Position numbers and translations under genes: made by a program. The notes under the pieces are model-generated. The model saw only the letters and a list, made by a program, of their open reading frames with translations, had not been told where the DNA came from and made no database searches. A DNA stretch of 64,000 nt, from contig NZ_CP013909.1 in NCBI RefSeq assembly GCF_001507645.1, positions 4,216,001 through 4,280,000 of the forward strand, in the 5' to 3' direction. Positions 36,152 through 45,476 of the stretch are shown here, one piece after another. Each line of letters opens with the position of its first letter. Within the stretch, counting starts at the first letter, position 1. The stretch comes from Hymenobacter sedentarius (lineage in GTDB: Bacteria > Bacteroidota > Bacteroidia > Cytophagales > Hymenobacteraceae).

Positions 36152-38290
36152 TTAAGCGGGAAGCGTGATGATAAATTCGGTGGACTCGCCCGGCACGGAC
36201 GCCACGCGCAGGCTGCCGCCGTGGCTTTTGGTGATGATGTCGTAGCTCAGGCTCAGGCCCAGGCCGGTGCCTTCGCCCGTGGGCTTAGTCGTGAAAAAGG
36301 GCTGAAAGATTTTTGCCTGTACCTCGGGCGGCATACCCGTGCCGTTGTCGCGGAAGCGGATTTCCACCTGCTGACCCACCTGCTTCGTGCTGACGCTAAC
36401 GGTGGGTGCGTAACTCGCTTCACCCGTTTGCTGGCGTTTTTGCACGGCGTAGAAGGCATTATTGAAGAGGTTGAGCAGCACGCGGCCCAAGTCGGCCCCT
36501 ACCCCTTCCACTTGGGGCAAACCGGGGGCGAAATCCGTCTTCAACTCGGCGGTGAAGGTTTTGTCCTTAGCCAGCAGGCCGTGGTAGGCCAAGCGCAGGT
36601 ACTCGTCGCAGAGGGCATTGATATCGGTGGGCTGGCGCTCGCCGGTGCTCGGGCGCGCGTGCTCGAGCATACCGCGCACGATGTTGGCCGCCCGCTGCCC
36701 ATGCTCGTGGATTTTGCCCAAATTCTGCGTGACATCCACCGCCAAGGCCGTGGCTTCGGCCGTGTCGCTGGTGGCCAGAGCTTCCTGCAATTCGGCCATC
36801 AACTCGGCCGACACGTCGGAGAAGTTGTTGACGAAGTTGAGCGGGTTTTGAATTTCGTGGGCGATGCCCGCCGTCAGCTCTCCAAGCGAGGCCATCTTCT
36901 CTTTCTGAATGAGCTGGGCCTGCGTGGTGCGCAATTCCGTGAGGGAGCGCTGCAACTCACCGGTGCGCTGCTGCACTTGCTGCTCCAGGGTGTCGTTTTG
37001 GGTGGCCAGCAGCGCTTGTTGCCTTTGCTCCTGGGCCAGGGTTTGGGCCGACAGTCGCTCGACTTCGCCCAGCTTTACCAGCAGCAGCTCGGCATCGAGG
37101 GCGAACTCGCGGGCCAGAAACAGGGAGATACCCAACGCTGGCAGCATAAATGCGAACGTTTCCCCCAACGAGTACAGCAACGTTGACTGGGTGGCAATGC
37201 TCCCCGATGGTGTCAGGTACAACAACAAGAGCACCACCAGCCCACCAGCAAAGCCGCTGCCGATAATCCAGGCCCCGCGCTGCCCTTGGTGCAGGGCCCG
37301 CCCTATCAGACGCAGTTGTTCCACGGCAGCTATTGCCAGAAGCACCTCCCAGGTTGGCACCGACTTTGGTAAGAAGAAACCTGCCAGGTAACCTACATAC
37401 ACCACCCACAGGCCCAGGTAGAGGCGGCCCGGCCTCACCTTAAACAGCGCATATAAGGCCCGCACGGCCATTATGTAGCTCAGGCCTAACAGCGCGCCAC
37501 CTGTAAAACCTACTAAAAAAAAGGAAAGGTGCGTGGGGTACGCCAGCGTGCCAGTGCAGTAGCCGGCCACAAACGCCAAGGCCAAGGCCAAAGCGAAATA
37601 CGCGAAGTAGAGGTTGGCGCGCCGGGTGGGATTATAGCGGAAAAAAGCCCAGTGCAGTAACGTCAACAAGGCGAAAAAACCAATGGGCACCAGGTAGGCG
37701 GTGGCATTCGTGCGTTGCCGTGCCTCGTCGGTCCAGAACTGCTCGGCGGTAAACAGCCACATGACCTGGTGGGGCTGCGCGCGGATGTCGCCCAATAGCG
37801 GCGACTGCCAGGGCGCGTAGCGCACGGCCAGAACCTGCACCGCTGGCCCGCCGGTTGGCAGCGGCCCCGGTTTGGGAAACCGCCCACGCGGTACGACTTG
37901 CGACGGATTTGCGTTTAGCTGGCCCTGCCGCATGAGCAGACGGCCGTTGAGGTAGACTTCGCACGCGCCCAGCTGGTGGGCATGGAATACCAGGGACTGC
38001 AAGCGCAGGCTGTCGCTGAGCTGAAAGCGCAGTCGCAGCCAACTAATCCCGGAACTCAGCTGCGCCGGCAGCTCGCGCCGGGGCCGGGTAGGATTGATAG
38101 TGTCCCAGGCGCGGTCGTCGAACTCGGGCCGGGCCCAGGCCGGGTTGTCGCCAGCGTGGTAGCGCCAGCCGTTGGTAAGAATCAGGCCCGTGTCGGGCAG
38201 GCGGCTGATGCGAATGGCAGCCGGGTCGGGTGTTTGGGCCAGGACGGGGAGAACGCCGAGCAGGGCCAGCAGCAGGAACAGGAGCTTCAT
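36152..38290 (-). CDS. 7TM-type sensor histidine kinase with jelly-roll sensor (array gene 3)
   Basis: 712 residues. Signal peptide (MKLLFLLLALLGVLPVLAQ), then an extracytoplasmic galactose-binding/jelly-roll domain at about 25-180 (WRYHAGDNPAWARPEFDDRA, SWLRLRFQL, CEVYLNGRLL), seven predicted membrane helices (about 200-395, 7TMR-DISM type), a coiled coil, HisKA with H478 in GIAHEIQNPLNF and a complete HATPase. The jelly roll is like those binding carbohydrate, so a glycan or sugar signal is a fair guess. No response regulator adjoins. The stop is 2 bp from the next start. Confidence 0.93.
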   Translation of the reverse strand: MKLLFLLLALLGVLPVLAQTPDPAAIRISRLPDTGLILTNGWRYHAGDNPAWARPEFDDRAWDTINPTRPRRELPAQLSSGISWLRLRFQLSDSLRLQSLVFHAHQLGACEVYLNGRLLMRQGQLNANPSQVVPRGRFPKPGPLPTGGPAVQVLAVRYAPWQSPLLGDIRAQPHQVMWLFTAEQFWTDEARQRTNATAYLVPIGFFALLTLLHWAFFRYNPTRRANLYFAYFALALALAFVAGYCTGTLAYPTHLSFFLVGFTGGALLGLSYIMAVRALYALFKVRPGRLYLGLWVVYVGYLAGFFLPKSVPTWEVLLAIAAVEQLRLIGRALHQGQRGAWIIGSGFAGGLVVLLLLYLTPSGSIATQSTLLYSLGETFAFMLPALGISLFLAREFALDAELLLVKLGEVERLSAQTLAQEQRQQALLATQNDTLEQQVQQRTGELQRSLTELRTTQAQLIQKEKMASLGELTAGIAHEIQNPLNFVNNFSDVSAELMAELQEALATSDTAEATALAVDVTQNLGKIHEHGQRAANIVRGMLEHARPSTGERQPTDINALCDEYLRLAYHGLLAKDKTFTAELKTDFAPGLPQVEGVGADLGRVLLNLFNNAFYAVQKRQQTGEASYAPTVSVSTKQVGQQVEIRFRDNGTGMPPEVQAKIFQPFFTTKPTGEGTGLGLSLSYDIITKSHGGSLRVASVPGESTEFIITLPA

Positions 38291-38311
38291 GAACAGGTAG
38301 TGGCCGCGCCC

Positions 38312-40690
38312 TTAGCAGGGAAGCATAATGGTAAAGGTGGCGCCCTGGCCGGGCTGGCTATCGACGGTGAGGCTCCCGCCGTGGCCCTGGGCGATGATGT
38401 CGTGGGAGAGCGACAGGCCCAGGCCCGTGCCCTCGCCCGTGGGCTTGGTGGTGAAGAAGGGCTGGAAGATTTTGCTTTGAATGGCCGGGCTCATGCCCGT
38501 GCCATTATCCGTCACTTGTATCTGCACTTGCTGGTTCAAGACCAGCGTGCGCACCCCCACCTGGGGCTGGTAGCCGGGTTCGCCCACTTGCTGGCGCTGG
38601 CGCACGGCGTAGAAGGCGTTGGTAAACAGGTTGAGCAACACCCGCCCCACGTCGGCGCCCACGAGCGTGACCCGCGGCAGGTCGGGCAGGAAATCCGTAT
38701 TTAGGGTGGCGTTGAAGCTTTTGTCCTTGGCGCGCAGGCCTTGGTAGGCCAAACGCAGGTACTCGTCGCACAAGCGGTTCAGGTCGGTGGGCTCGCGCTC
38801 GCCGGCGGCGGAACTGGAGTGCTCCAACATGCCTTTAACGATGCCGGCCGCCCGCTGCCCGTGCTGGGTAATTTTCTGCATGTTCTGCCGCAGGTCGCTC
38901 ACCAGTTCCGCTTCCAAGCCGGCGTCGCGTTCCGGGCGTAGTTGTTCCTCGGCCAGCTCGGCCAGCAGCTCGGTGCTGACCTCGGAGAAGTTGTTGACGA
39001 AGTTGAGCGGGTTTTGAATCTCGTGGGCGATGCCGGCCGTGAGCTCGCCCAGGCTGGCCATTTTCTCCTTCTGAATCAACTGGGCCTGGGTGGCGCGCAG
39101 CTCGGTCAGGCTGGTGTCAAGCTGGTCGCGCTGGGTTTGCAGCTCGCCTTTCTGGGCCGTGACGGCTTGGTTGAGGCGGTTAAGCGCGGCGTTGGCCTGC
39201 TGCTGGCGGCGGTTGCCGCGCCAAAGCAAAAACGAGAATCCGCCAATGAGCGCCAGCACGACCAGCACGGCCCCGAGCACATAGCGCTGGCGCCGGGCGC
39301 GGGCCGCATCGAGCAGTTGGGTTTCGCGCAGGGCGGCAATACGGGCCTGCTGGGCACGGTCGGCCTGCTCGATTTCGTACTGCGCCACGTGCGTGGCGGC
39401 CTGGGCAGTATTGAGCGTATCCGTCAGGGCCAGCGCGGCCAGGGCATACGGATTGGAGCGGGCGGGCTGCCCGCGCTGCTGGTAAAAGTGCGCCAGGGCT
39501 TGCAGGTAGGCCAGGCGAAGCGGCGTGCGGTGCTCTTGCCGGGCCTGGCGGTACGCGGCTTGCCAGGCCGCTTCGGCGCGGGGGTAGGCGCCCGTGGCCG
39601 CGTAGTACCTGGCCCAGGTCGCGTTCAGCTCGCAGTATCCCCCGGACGAGTACAGGGGCAGGTTCAGCGAGTCGACCAGGTGCTGGGCGTGTTGCAGCAA
39701 CGGAGGCACTTCGCCTACCCGGCCCAGGGCCAGTAGTACGGCACTTCGCTGCACCAGGCCCAGGGCTAGTTCGGCGGCCAACAGGGTGTCGGAAGGCGTG
39801 CGCGGGCGCAACGCCAGCGTGGCGTAGCGCAGGGCCAGCGGGTAGCGCCCCTGCCGGAAGTAGATGCCGGCAATGTTGCGGTTCACGAACCGCCAACCAC
39901 TCGGGAGAATGCCGGGCCAGTTCAAGCCTTGTTGCAGGTAGGACAGGGCGCGGGCGCTGTTGCCCCAGGAGGCATAGTTGGCCCCAATCACGTAAATTTC
40001 ATTGTAGTACCAAAAATTGTAGAAGGTGCGAAACAGCTCGGTGGCCCGCAGCTCGTAGCTGATGGCCTGGTTGTAGTCGCCCCGGGACACGTAGTAGCCG
40101 GCCAAGGCGCGGTAGCACATGGCCACATTGGCCACGGGCCCGTGCGGCTGGTAGTAGGCCAGCCGGCGCTGAACAAACACCCGCTTCGCCTCCTTCTGGT
40201 TTAACGCGTTGTAGAAGCGGCCAATAAGTTCTAGCAGGAAGGGCTGCGGCACGGGCCCCAGGGCCTCGTAGTACGTCAAGGCCGCCCGCAGCGTGTCGAG
40301 CAGGGCCGGTTGGTTCTTCAACTCGGCAGCGTGGGACCGGTAGTACGCGACGAGGCGCAGCGGCACGCGCTCGGGGTAGTGGAGCCGGGCGGCCAGCGCC
40401 GCGGCTTCTTGCTGGGCGGCGTCTTGCTCCCGCCCTTGCAGGGCGGTGGTTGGGTATGTGTCCAGCAGGTGCTCCAGGGTTTGCAGGCGCAGCGAGTCCA
40501 CGTGCTGGCCGGCGAGTACACGCTGCAGCGAGTCGAAGGGCGCATCCCAGTAGCGGTGGTCGAAGCGGATGGCGCGCAGCCGGCGCTGAAATTGCGCCTT
40601 CTCGGCCGGGCTGGGCTGGGCACGGGCTGCGGGGCTGAGCAGCAGCAATAGGGCTAGCCCACTCAGCAGGCGAAGTAGAAAAGCACGCAT
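38312..40690 (-). CDS. TPR sensor histidine kinase (array gene 2)
   Basis: 792 residues. Signal peptide (MRAFLLRLLSGLALLLLLSP), periplasmic TPR-type repeats to about 440, one membrane helix (about 467-490), coiled coil, HisKA with H556, N box NLFTNAFYAV, G1 DNGTGM, TKPTGEGTGLGLS. The linker between H box and LEHS varies most among paralogs (here EEQLRPERDAGLEAEL). It starts 3 bp after gene 1 ends and is followed 21 bp later by gene 3. Confidence 0.94.
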   Translation of the reverse strand: MRAFLLRLLSGLALLLLLSPAARAQPSPAEKAQFQRRLRAIRFDHRYWDAPFDSLQRVLAGQHVDSLRLQTLEHLLDTYPTTALQGREQDAAQQEAAALAARLHYPERVPLRLVAYYRSHAAELKNQPALLDTLRAALTYYEALGPVPQPFLLELIGRFYNALNQKEAKRVFVQRRLAYYQPHGPVANVAMCYRALAGYYVSRGDYNQAISYELRATELFRTFYNFWYYNEIYVIGANYASWGNSARALSYLQQGLNWPGILPSGWRFVNRNIAGIYFRQGRYPLALRYATLALRPRTPSDTLLAAELALGLVQRSAVLLALGRVGEVPPLLQHAQHLVDSLNLPLYSSGGYCELNATWARYYAATGAYPRAEAAWQAAYRQARQEHRTPLRLAYLQALAHFYQQRGQPARSNPYALAALALTDTLNTAQAATHVAQYEIEQADRAQQARIAALRETQLLDAARARRQRYVLGAVLVVLALIGGFSFLLWRGNRRQQQANAALNRLNQAVTAQKGELQTQRDQLDTSLTELRATQAQLIQKEKMASLGELTAGIAHEIQNPLNFVNNFSEVSTELLAELAEEQLRPERDAGLEAELVSDLRQNMQKITQHGQRAAGIVKGMLEHSSSAAGEREPTDLNRLCDEYLRLAYQGLRAKDKSFNATLNTDFLPDLPRVTLVGADVGRVLLNLFTNAFYAVRQRQQVGEPGYQPQVGVRTLVLNQQVQIQVTDNGTGMSPAIQSKIFQPFFTTKPTGEGTGLGLSLSHDIIAQGHGGSLTVDSQPGQGATFTIMLPC

Positions 40691-40693
40691 GGG

Positions 40694-42877
40694 CTAAACG
40701 GGAGAAACGGGTAAGCAAATCGTGAACGTGGTGCCCTGGCCGTCCTGACTTTGTACTGCCAGCGTGCCGCCGTGGCCCTGGGCGATGATGTCGTGGCTCA
40801 AGGAAAGGCCCAGGCCGGTGCCCTCGCCCGTGGGCTTGGTGGTGAAGAAGGGCTGGAAAATTTTGGCCTGCACCGCGACCGGCATGCCGGTGCCGTTGTC
40901 CGTCACCCGGATGGCGACGTGGCCGTTCGCGCGCGCGGTGGCCACGCTGACGGTGGGCGCGTAGCCCGCCTCGCCGGTCTGCTGGCGCTGGTGCACGGCG
41001 TAAAAGGCGTTGCTGAACAGGTTGAGCAGCACCCGGCCCAGGTCGGCCCCCACGGCCTCGACCAGCGGCAGGCCCGGCGCCAAGTCGGTTTGCAGCGTGG
41101 CCTGGAAGCCTTTGTCGTTGGCCCGCAGGCCCTGGTAGGCCAGGCGCAGGTACTCGTCGGCCAGCTGGTTGACGTCGGTGGGCGCGCGCTCGCCGGTGCT
41201 CGTGCGCGAGTGCTCGAGCATGCCGCGCACGATGGCCGCCGCTCGCCGCCCGTGCTCGGTGATTTTGCCCAGGTTCTGCCGCACGTCCACCGCCAGGGCC
41301 GCGACCTCTTCCGTGTCGCCGGCGGCCTGGGCTTCTTCCAGCTCGGCCATTAGTTCGGTGCTGACTTCGGAGAAGTTGTTGACGAAGTTGAGCGGGTTCT
41401 GGATTTCGTGGGCGATGCCGGCCGTGAGCTCGCCCAGGCTGGCCATTTTCTCCTTCTGAACGAGTTGGGCCTGGGTGGCGCGCAGGTCGCTGAGGGAGCG
41501 TTGCAGCTCGCCGGTGCGCTGGGCGACTTGCGTTTCCAGGGTCTCGTTTTGCGCCGCCAGCAGCGCTTGTTTCTCCTGTTCCTGGGCGATGGTCTGGGCC
41601 GAAAGCTGCTCCACCTCTCCTAATTTCGCCAGCAGCTGCTGCGCGTCGAGGGCAAACTCGCGGGCCAGAAACAGGCTGATGCCCAGCGCCGGCACCAGGA
41701 AGGCGAGCAGGAGTAAAATAACGAAGATGGGGTAGCCGTGGAAGCGGTATATGTGGGCCACGGCCAGCGCAACGCCGGCCACCAGGCAAAGCAGCCCGAT
41801 GGCAAAGCCGGTGCCGACAATGCCGACGCCGCGCTGCCGCTCCCGGCCCGCTTGGATGGTCAGGCGCAGCAGCTCGACGATGGCCAGCCCCATGCAGACG
41901 ACCACTGCGAAATTGGAAGGCCCCGTGCTAAAAACGTAAAAGCTGCCCCCGGCCAGGGTCAGGACACTGACGACCCACAGCCCGTAGTAGAGGCGGCCGG
42001 GCCGGTAGCCAAACAGGGCGTACAGCGCCCGCACCGCCCAGAGGTAGCTCAGCAGCTGCAACCAGTAACTGGTCACCCACGCCACTATCTGCTGCGCGTT
42101 GGACGAGAAATCAGTGTCCCCTTGCAGGTAGGCGTGCAGGCCGAAGAACAGGGCCGTCGTGCCGGCGTAGAGGGCGAAGTAGCGGTTGGCCGGCCGGGCG
42201 GGGTTGTAGCGAAAGAACACCAGGTGCAGCAGCGTGAGCAGCCCAAAGACGCCGGCCAACACCATAAACCGGGTGACAAACTGCGCCAGCTCGGCGTCCT
42301 GCCGCCGAGCCTGCGGCGCCGTGAACAGCTGGCAGAAGAGCGGCGGGTAGGAGGTGCGCACCCCCAGCAGCCACGCGGGGTACTGCATGGGGGCAAAGCG
42401 CACGGCCAGCACGTGCGGCCCGCGGCCCAGGGCGGGCAGGTCCAGCGGCGCGGACGCGTTGGGGTTGCTCTCCACCCGGCGCAGGTCGGGGTGCAGGCGG
42501 CCCTCGCGGCGCAGCAGTTGCCCATCCAGGTAGAGCTCAAAGGCGCCGGTGCCGTTGGGCCGCAGCAGCAGCACCTGCCGGCTCAGGCTGTCGCCGAGTT
42601 GGAAGCGCAGCCGCAGCCAGCTCCGGCCCGTGTAAAAGCGTGTGGGCTGCTCGCGCCAAGGGCGCACGGGGTTGAGCGTGTCCCAGGCGCTATCGTCGAA
42701 ATCGGGCCGGGCCCAGGCGGGGTCGTCGCCGGGGTGGTAGCGCCAGCCTTTGGTGAGCGTCAGGCCGGCGGCGGGCAGGCGCGTTACGTGCAGGACGGCG
42801 GTGTCGGCGGGCAACGGGGTGGCCCGGGCGGGCAGGGTCAGCAGCCAGACGGCGGCCAGCAACAACAAGTAGCGCAT
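40694..42877 (-). CDS. 7TM-type sensor histidine kinase with jelly-roll sensor (array gene 1)
   Basis: 727 residues from the ATG at 42877 (MVPGF start at 42892 is possible). Signal peptide, jelly-roll sensor (WRYHPGDDPAWARPDFDDSAW, FELYLDGQLL), seven membrane helices between about 215 and 415, coiled coil, HisKA with H490, and a full HATPase. It heads the array and is preceded by the leader shared with the solitary kinase gene at 24 kb, though that gene has a TPR sensor. Membrane-bound receptor; ligand unknown. Confidence 0.93.
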   Translation of the reverse strand: MRYLLLLAAVWLLTLPARATPLPADTAVLHVTRLPAAGLTLTKGWRYHPGDDPAWARPDFDDSAWDTLNPVRPWREQPTRFYTGRSWLRLRFQLGDSLSRQVLLLRPNGTGAFELYLDGQLLRREGRLHPDLRRVESNPNASAPLDLPALGRGPHVLAVRFAPMQYPAWLLGVRTSYPPLFCQLFTAPQARRQDAELAQFVTRFMVLAGVFGLLTLLHLVFFRYNPARPANRYFALYAGTTALFFGLHAYLQGDTDFSSNAQQIVAWVTSYWLQLLSYLWAVRALYALFGYRPGRLYYGLWVVSVLTLAGGSFYVFSTGPSNFAVVVCMGLAIVELLRLTIQAGRERQRGVGIVGTGFAIGLLCLVAGVALAVAHIYRFHGYPIFVILLLLAFLVPALGISLFLAREFALDAQQLLAKLGEVEQLSAQTIAQEQEKQALLAAQNETLETQVAQRTGELQRSLSDLRATQAQLVQKEKMASLGELTAGIAHEIQNPLNFVNNFSEVSTELMAELEEAQAAGDTEEVAALAVDVRQNLGKITEHGRRAAAIVRGMLEHSRTSTGERAPTDVNQLADEYLRLAYQGLRANDKGFQATLQTDLAPGLPLVEAVGADLGRVLLNLFSNAFYAVHQRQQTGEAGYAPTVSVATARANGHVAIRVTDNGTGMPVAVQAKIFQPFFTTKPTGEGTGLGLSLSHDIIAQGHGGTLAVQSQDGQGTTFTICLPVSPV

Positions 42878-42962
42878 AAAGCCAGGGACCACGCCGCCAG
42901 CCCTACACGGAAGTGGAATTAATTAAAGGGAAAGTTGAGCTTTGAACGGGCAAGCTACGGCG
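42878..42962 (-). promoter_or_regulatory. Promoter/leader of the kinase array
   Basis: On the minus strand: GTAGCTTGCCCG, then CTTTAATTAATTCCAC, then the GCGGCGTGGTCCC block ahead of the ATG. Matches 24246-24331 closely. TAGCTTGC is the likely -7 region. Confidence 0.7.
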
Positions 42963-43177
42963 AAAACGGGTTTATCCGTGCCGCACCCGCTTGACCGACA
43001 AGGCCTGCGGTGCGTGCACGTTAACAGGCCTTTCAGGCCGCGCCGACCCCCGTCTGCGCGAAGCGACTTCCACTTACGCCCTGCGACCGTTCAGTCTAAC
43101 GGTCGAAAAAGCTAAGGAGGAGTTAATTGACTGCCGGCTAGCATCGGGAAAATAAGGGTTTTCGCTGTATATACTTG
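42963..43177. other. Divergent spacer between kinase array and esterase
   Basis: Contains a small perfect inverted repeat CGACCGTT-cagtct-AACGGTCG (43084-43105) related to the core of the dispersed repeat. No gene seen. Confidence 0.6.
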
Positions 43178-43185
43178 TACATTTG
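43178..43185 (+). promoter_or_regulatory. -7 promoter box of esterase 1
   Basis: TACATTTG is a perfect TAnnTTTG, with TTTTC about 16 bp upstream as a possible -33 element. The leader to the ATG at 43211 matches that of esterase 2. Confidence 0.65.
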
Positions 43186-43210
43186 AGTGCCCAAATTCAA
43201 CTCTTTCTTC

Positions 43211-44455
43211 ATGAAGTTACTTTTCCTCCTGGCTTTAGTGGTTGGCCCCGCCCTGGCTCAGGCCCAAACGGTTCAAAACAACGCCATTGTCATCGGCCGG
43301 GTCGATAGCGTCACGTCGGCCGTCTTGAAGGAAAAGCGCAAGCTTTGGGTGTATGTGCCGGACGGCGCCACCAGCCCGGTCTATGCTCCGCGGCGCTACC
43401 CCGTGGTGTACCTGCTCGACGGCGATGCCTGGTTTACGGCCACGACGGGCGTGCTGCAAAAGCTGAGCGGATACCCGAATTCGGTGTGCCCGGAAATGAT
43501 TGTGGTCGGCATTCCCAACACCAACCGCACCCGCGACCTGACCCCGTCCATCTCCACCACCGCCACCGGGGAGCTGTCCGCGGCCGTGCTCAAAACTTCC
43601 GGCGGCGGCGAAAACTTCACCGCTTTTCTGGAAAAGGAGCTGATTCCCTACGTCGACGCGCACTACCCCACCACGCCCCACCGCACGCTCATCGGCCATT
43701 CGTTTGGCGGGCTGCTGGTGGTGAACACGCTGGTGCACCACCCCGCCCTGTTTGAAAATTACGTGGCCATCGACCCCAGCATGTGGTGGGACCAGGAGAA
43801 GCTGCTCCAGCAGGCCCACGAGGTCCTGGCCCAGCCCCGGTTTGCCGGCCGGGCCTTGTTCGTGGCCTCGGCCAACAACACCGGTCAGGATTCGCTCCAG
43901 GTGCTCCAGGACCCGTCGGTCGGCGGCGCGATGACCCGTTCCAAGTGGCGGTTGCGCGACGAGCTGGCCCGCAACCGCCGCAACGGGCTGCGCTGGGCCT
44001 ACCAGTATTACCCCACCGATACGCACAACACGGTGCCCCTGCTGGCCACCTACGACGCCCTGCACTTCCTGTTTCCGGCCTACGCGCTGTCGCCGGCCGC
44101 TACCAGCGACTTGTTCAACCCCGCCTCCAAGGTCGAGCAGGCGGCCCTGCTGGAGGCGCATTACAAGCAAATTTCGGCGCAGGCCGGCTATCCGGTGCTG
44201 CCCTCCGAAGTCACGGTCAATGCCCTGGCCTACCGCCTGATGGCCCAGCCCGAACAAGCCGCGCGGGCGTTGGCCCTGTTTCAGCTCAATGTGCGAAATT
44301 ACCCCACCAGCTTCAACGTCCACGACAGCCTCGGCGACTACTACCAAGCCCAGGGCCAGCCGGCCCGGGCCATTGCCGCCTATACCAAGGCCTTGCAGCT
44401 GAAAGAATACCCCGAGACCCGGCAGAAGCTGACGCAGCTTCAGGCCAAGAAGTAG
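43211..44455 (+). CDS. Secreted esterase (Fes/esterase D-like) with C-terminal TPR, copy 1
   Basis: 414 residues from the ATG at 43211 (signal peptide MKLLFLLALVVGPALAQAQ); a GTG 24 bp earlier is within the leader. The putative esterase (PF00756-type) domain has S164 in IGHSFGGLL, with YLLDGDAWF and IDPSMWWD, and a His in YPTDTHNTV. Residues about 345-414 form one or two TPR helices (HDSLGDYYQAQGQPARAIAAY). Related enzymes hydrolyse siderophore or carbohydrate esters. A paralog follows 1.5 kb downstream. Confidence 0.9.
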   Translation: MKLLFLLALVVGPALAQAQTVQNNAIVIGRVDSVTSAVLKEKRKLWVYVPDGATSPVYAPRRYPVVYLLDGDAWFTATTGVLQKLSGYPNSVCPEMIVVGIPNTNRTRDLTPSISTTATGELSAAVLKTSGGGENFTAFLEKELIPYVDAHYPTTPHRTLIGHSFGGLLVVNTLVHHPALFENYVAIDPSMWWDQEKLLQQAHEVLAQPRFAGRALFVASANNTGQDSLQVLQDPSVGGAMTRSKWRLRDELARNRRNGLRWAYQYYPTDTHNTVPLLATYDALHFLFPAYALSPAATSDLFNPASKVEQAALLEAHYKQISAQAGYPVLPSEVTVNALAYRLMAQPEQAARALALFQLNVRNYPTSFNVHDSLGDYYQAQGQPARAIAAYTKALQLKEYPETRQKLTQLQAKK

Positions 44456-44482
44456 TGGCCAACAGGGAGGCAGACGAAGCTT

Positions 44483-44515
44483 CGCGAGTTCAGTTAAAGG
44501 GTCGTGCCGTAAACA
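44483..44515 (-). repeat. Dispersed intergenic repeat, partial, inverted
   Basis: On the minus strand GTTTACGGCACGACCC then TTTAACTGAACTCG, matching the reference copy at 19045-19100. Confidence 0.75.
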
Positions 44516-44612
44516 TGATCCCTGTGGTGAAAGGAGCGAATGCCACTTTTGAGCCAACCTTTCAACCAAGGCCACCACTGGCGTGGGCCATCCAGGGAGT
44601 AGCCCGCCGCCG

Positions 44613-45476
44613 CTAGCCCAAGTAGGGTTTCAGGGCCTTTGAGCGCGAGGTGTGCTGGAGGCGGCGCAGGGCCTTTTCCTTGATCTGCCGCACCCGCTCC
44701 CGGGTCAAGCCGAACTGCTCGCCCATCTCTTCCAACGTCCGCGCCGCGTTGCCATTCAGCCCGAAGTGGAGCGTGACGACGTCCGCCTCGCGCCGGGTCA
44801 GGGTCGAGAGGGCCCGCTGGACCTCCCGGCGCAGGGAGTCGTGCAGCAAGCCGGCGTCGGGGCTTTCCTCGTTCTCGTTTGCCATCACGTCGAACAGGCT
44901 GTTTTCCTCGCCCTGCACGAAGGGCGCGTCCATCGAGACGTGGCGGCCCGAGAGTTTTAGCGTGTCCGCCACTTCGGCGGTGCTCAGGTCCAACAACTCC
45001 GCAAGCTCGTCGGGCGAGGGCTCGCGCTCGAATTTCTGCTCCAGCTCCGCGAACGAGCGGCTGATTTTGGTGAGCGAGCCCACCCGGTTCAGCGGCAGGC
45101 GCACGATGCGGCTCTGCTCGGCCAGGGCTTGCAGAATGCTTTGGCGAATCCACCACACGGCGTACGAAATAAATTTGAAGCCCTTCGTCTCGTCGAAGCG
45201 CTTGGCGGCTTTGATCAGCCCCAGGTTGCCCTCGTTGATGAGGTCGCCCAGGGTCAGGCCCTGGTTCTGGTACTGCTTGGACACCGACACGACGAAGCGC
45301 AGGTTGGCCTTAGTCAGCTTTTCGAGGGCCAGCTGGTCCCCTTCGCGGATGCGCTGGGCCAGGTCTACTTCCTCGTCAATCGTGACCAGGCCCACTTTGC
45401 CGATCTCCTGCAGGTACTTGTCCAGCGACTGGCTTTCGCGGTTGGTGATCTGCTTGCTGATTTTAAGCTGTCTCAT
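44613..45476 (-). CDS. rpoD: RpoD-family RNA polymerase sigma factor
   Basis: 287 residues, the size of Bacteroidota RpoD. Region 1.2 (SLDKYLQEIGKVGL), region 2 (ANLRFVVSVSKQYQNQG, GFKFISYAVWWIRQSI), region 3 (REPSPDELAELL) and region 4 (LTRERVRQIKEKALRRL) are all present. The MRQLKI start and KPYLG end match the primary sigma. Divergent spots, such as HFGLNGNAARTLEEMG, leave open that it is one of several RpoD paralogs in this lineage rather than the housekeeping factor. It lies alone between two paralogous esterase genes. Confidence 0.9.
   Translation of the reverse strand: MRQLKISKQITNRESQSLDKYLQEIGKVGLVTIDEEVDLAQRIREGDQLALEKLTKANLRFVVSVSKQYQNQGLTLGDLINEGNLGLIKAAKRFDETKGFKFISYAVWWIRQSILQALAEQSRIVRLPLNRVGSLTKISRSFAELEQKFEREPSPDELAELLDLSTAEVADTLKLSGRHVSMDAPFVQGEENSLFDVMANENEESPDAGLLHDSLRREVQRALSTLTRREADVVTLHFGLNGNAARTLEEMGEQFGLTRERVRQIKEKALRRLQHTSRSKALKPYLG

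Noticed and set aside
35225..37186. A 653-codon open frame on the plus strand opposite two kinase genes
   Set aside because: It is Arg/Pro/Gly-rich shadow sequence of GC-rich coding DNA with no domain, while the minus strand encodes clear kinases.
39999..41789. A 596-codon out-of-frame ORF on the minus strand across two kinases
   Set aside because: Overlaps two well-supported genes on the same strand and has low-complexity composition.
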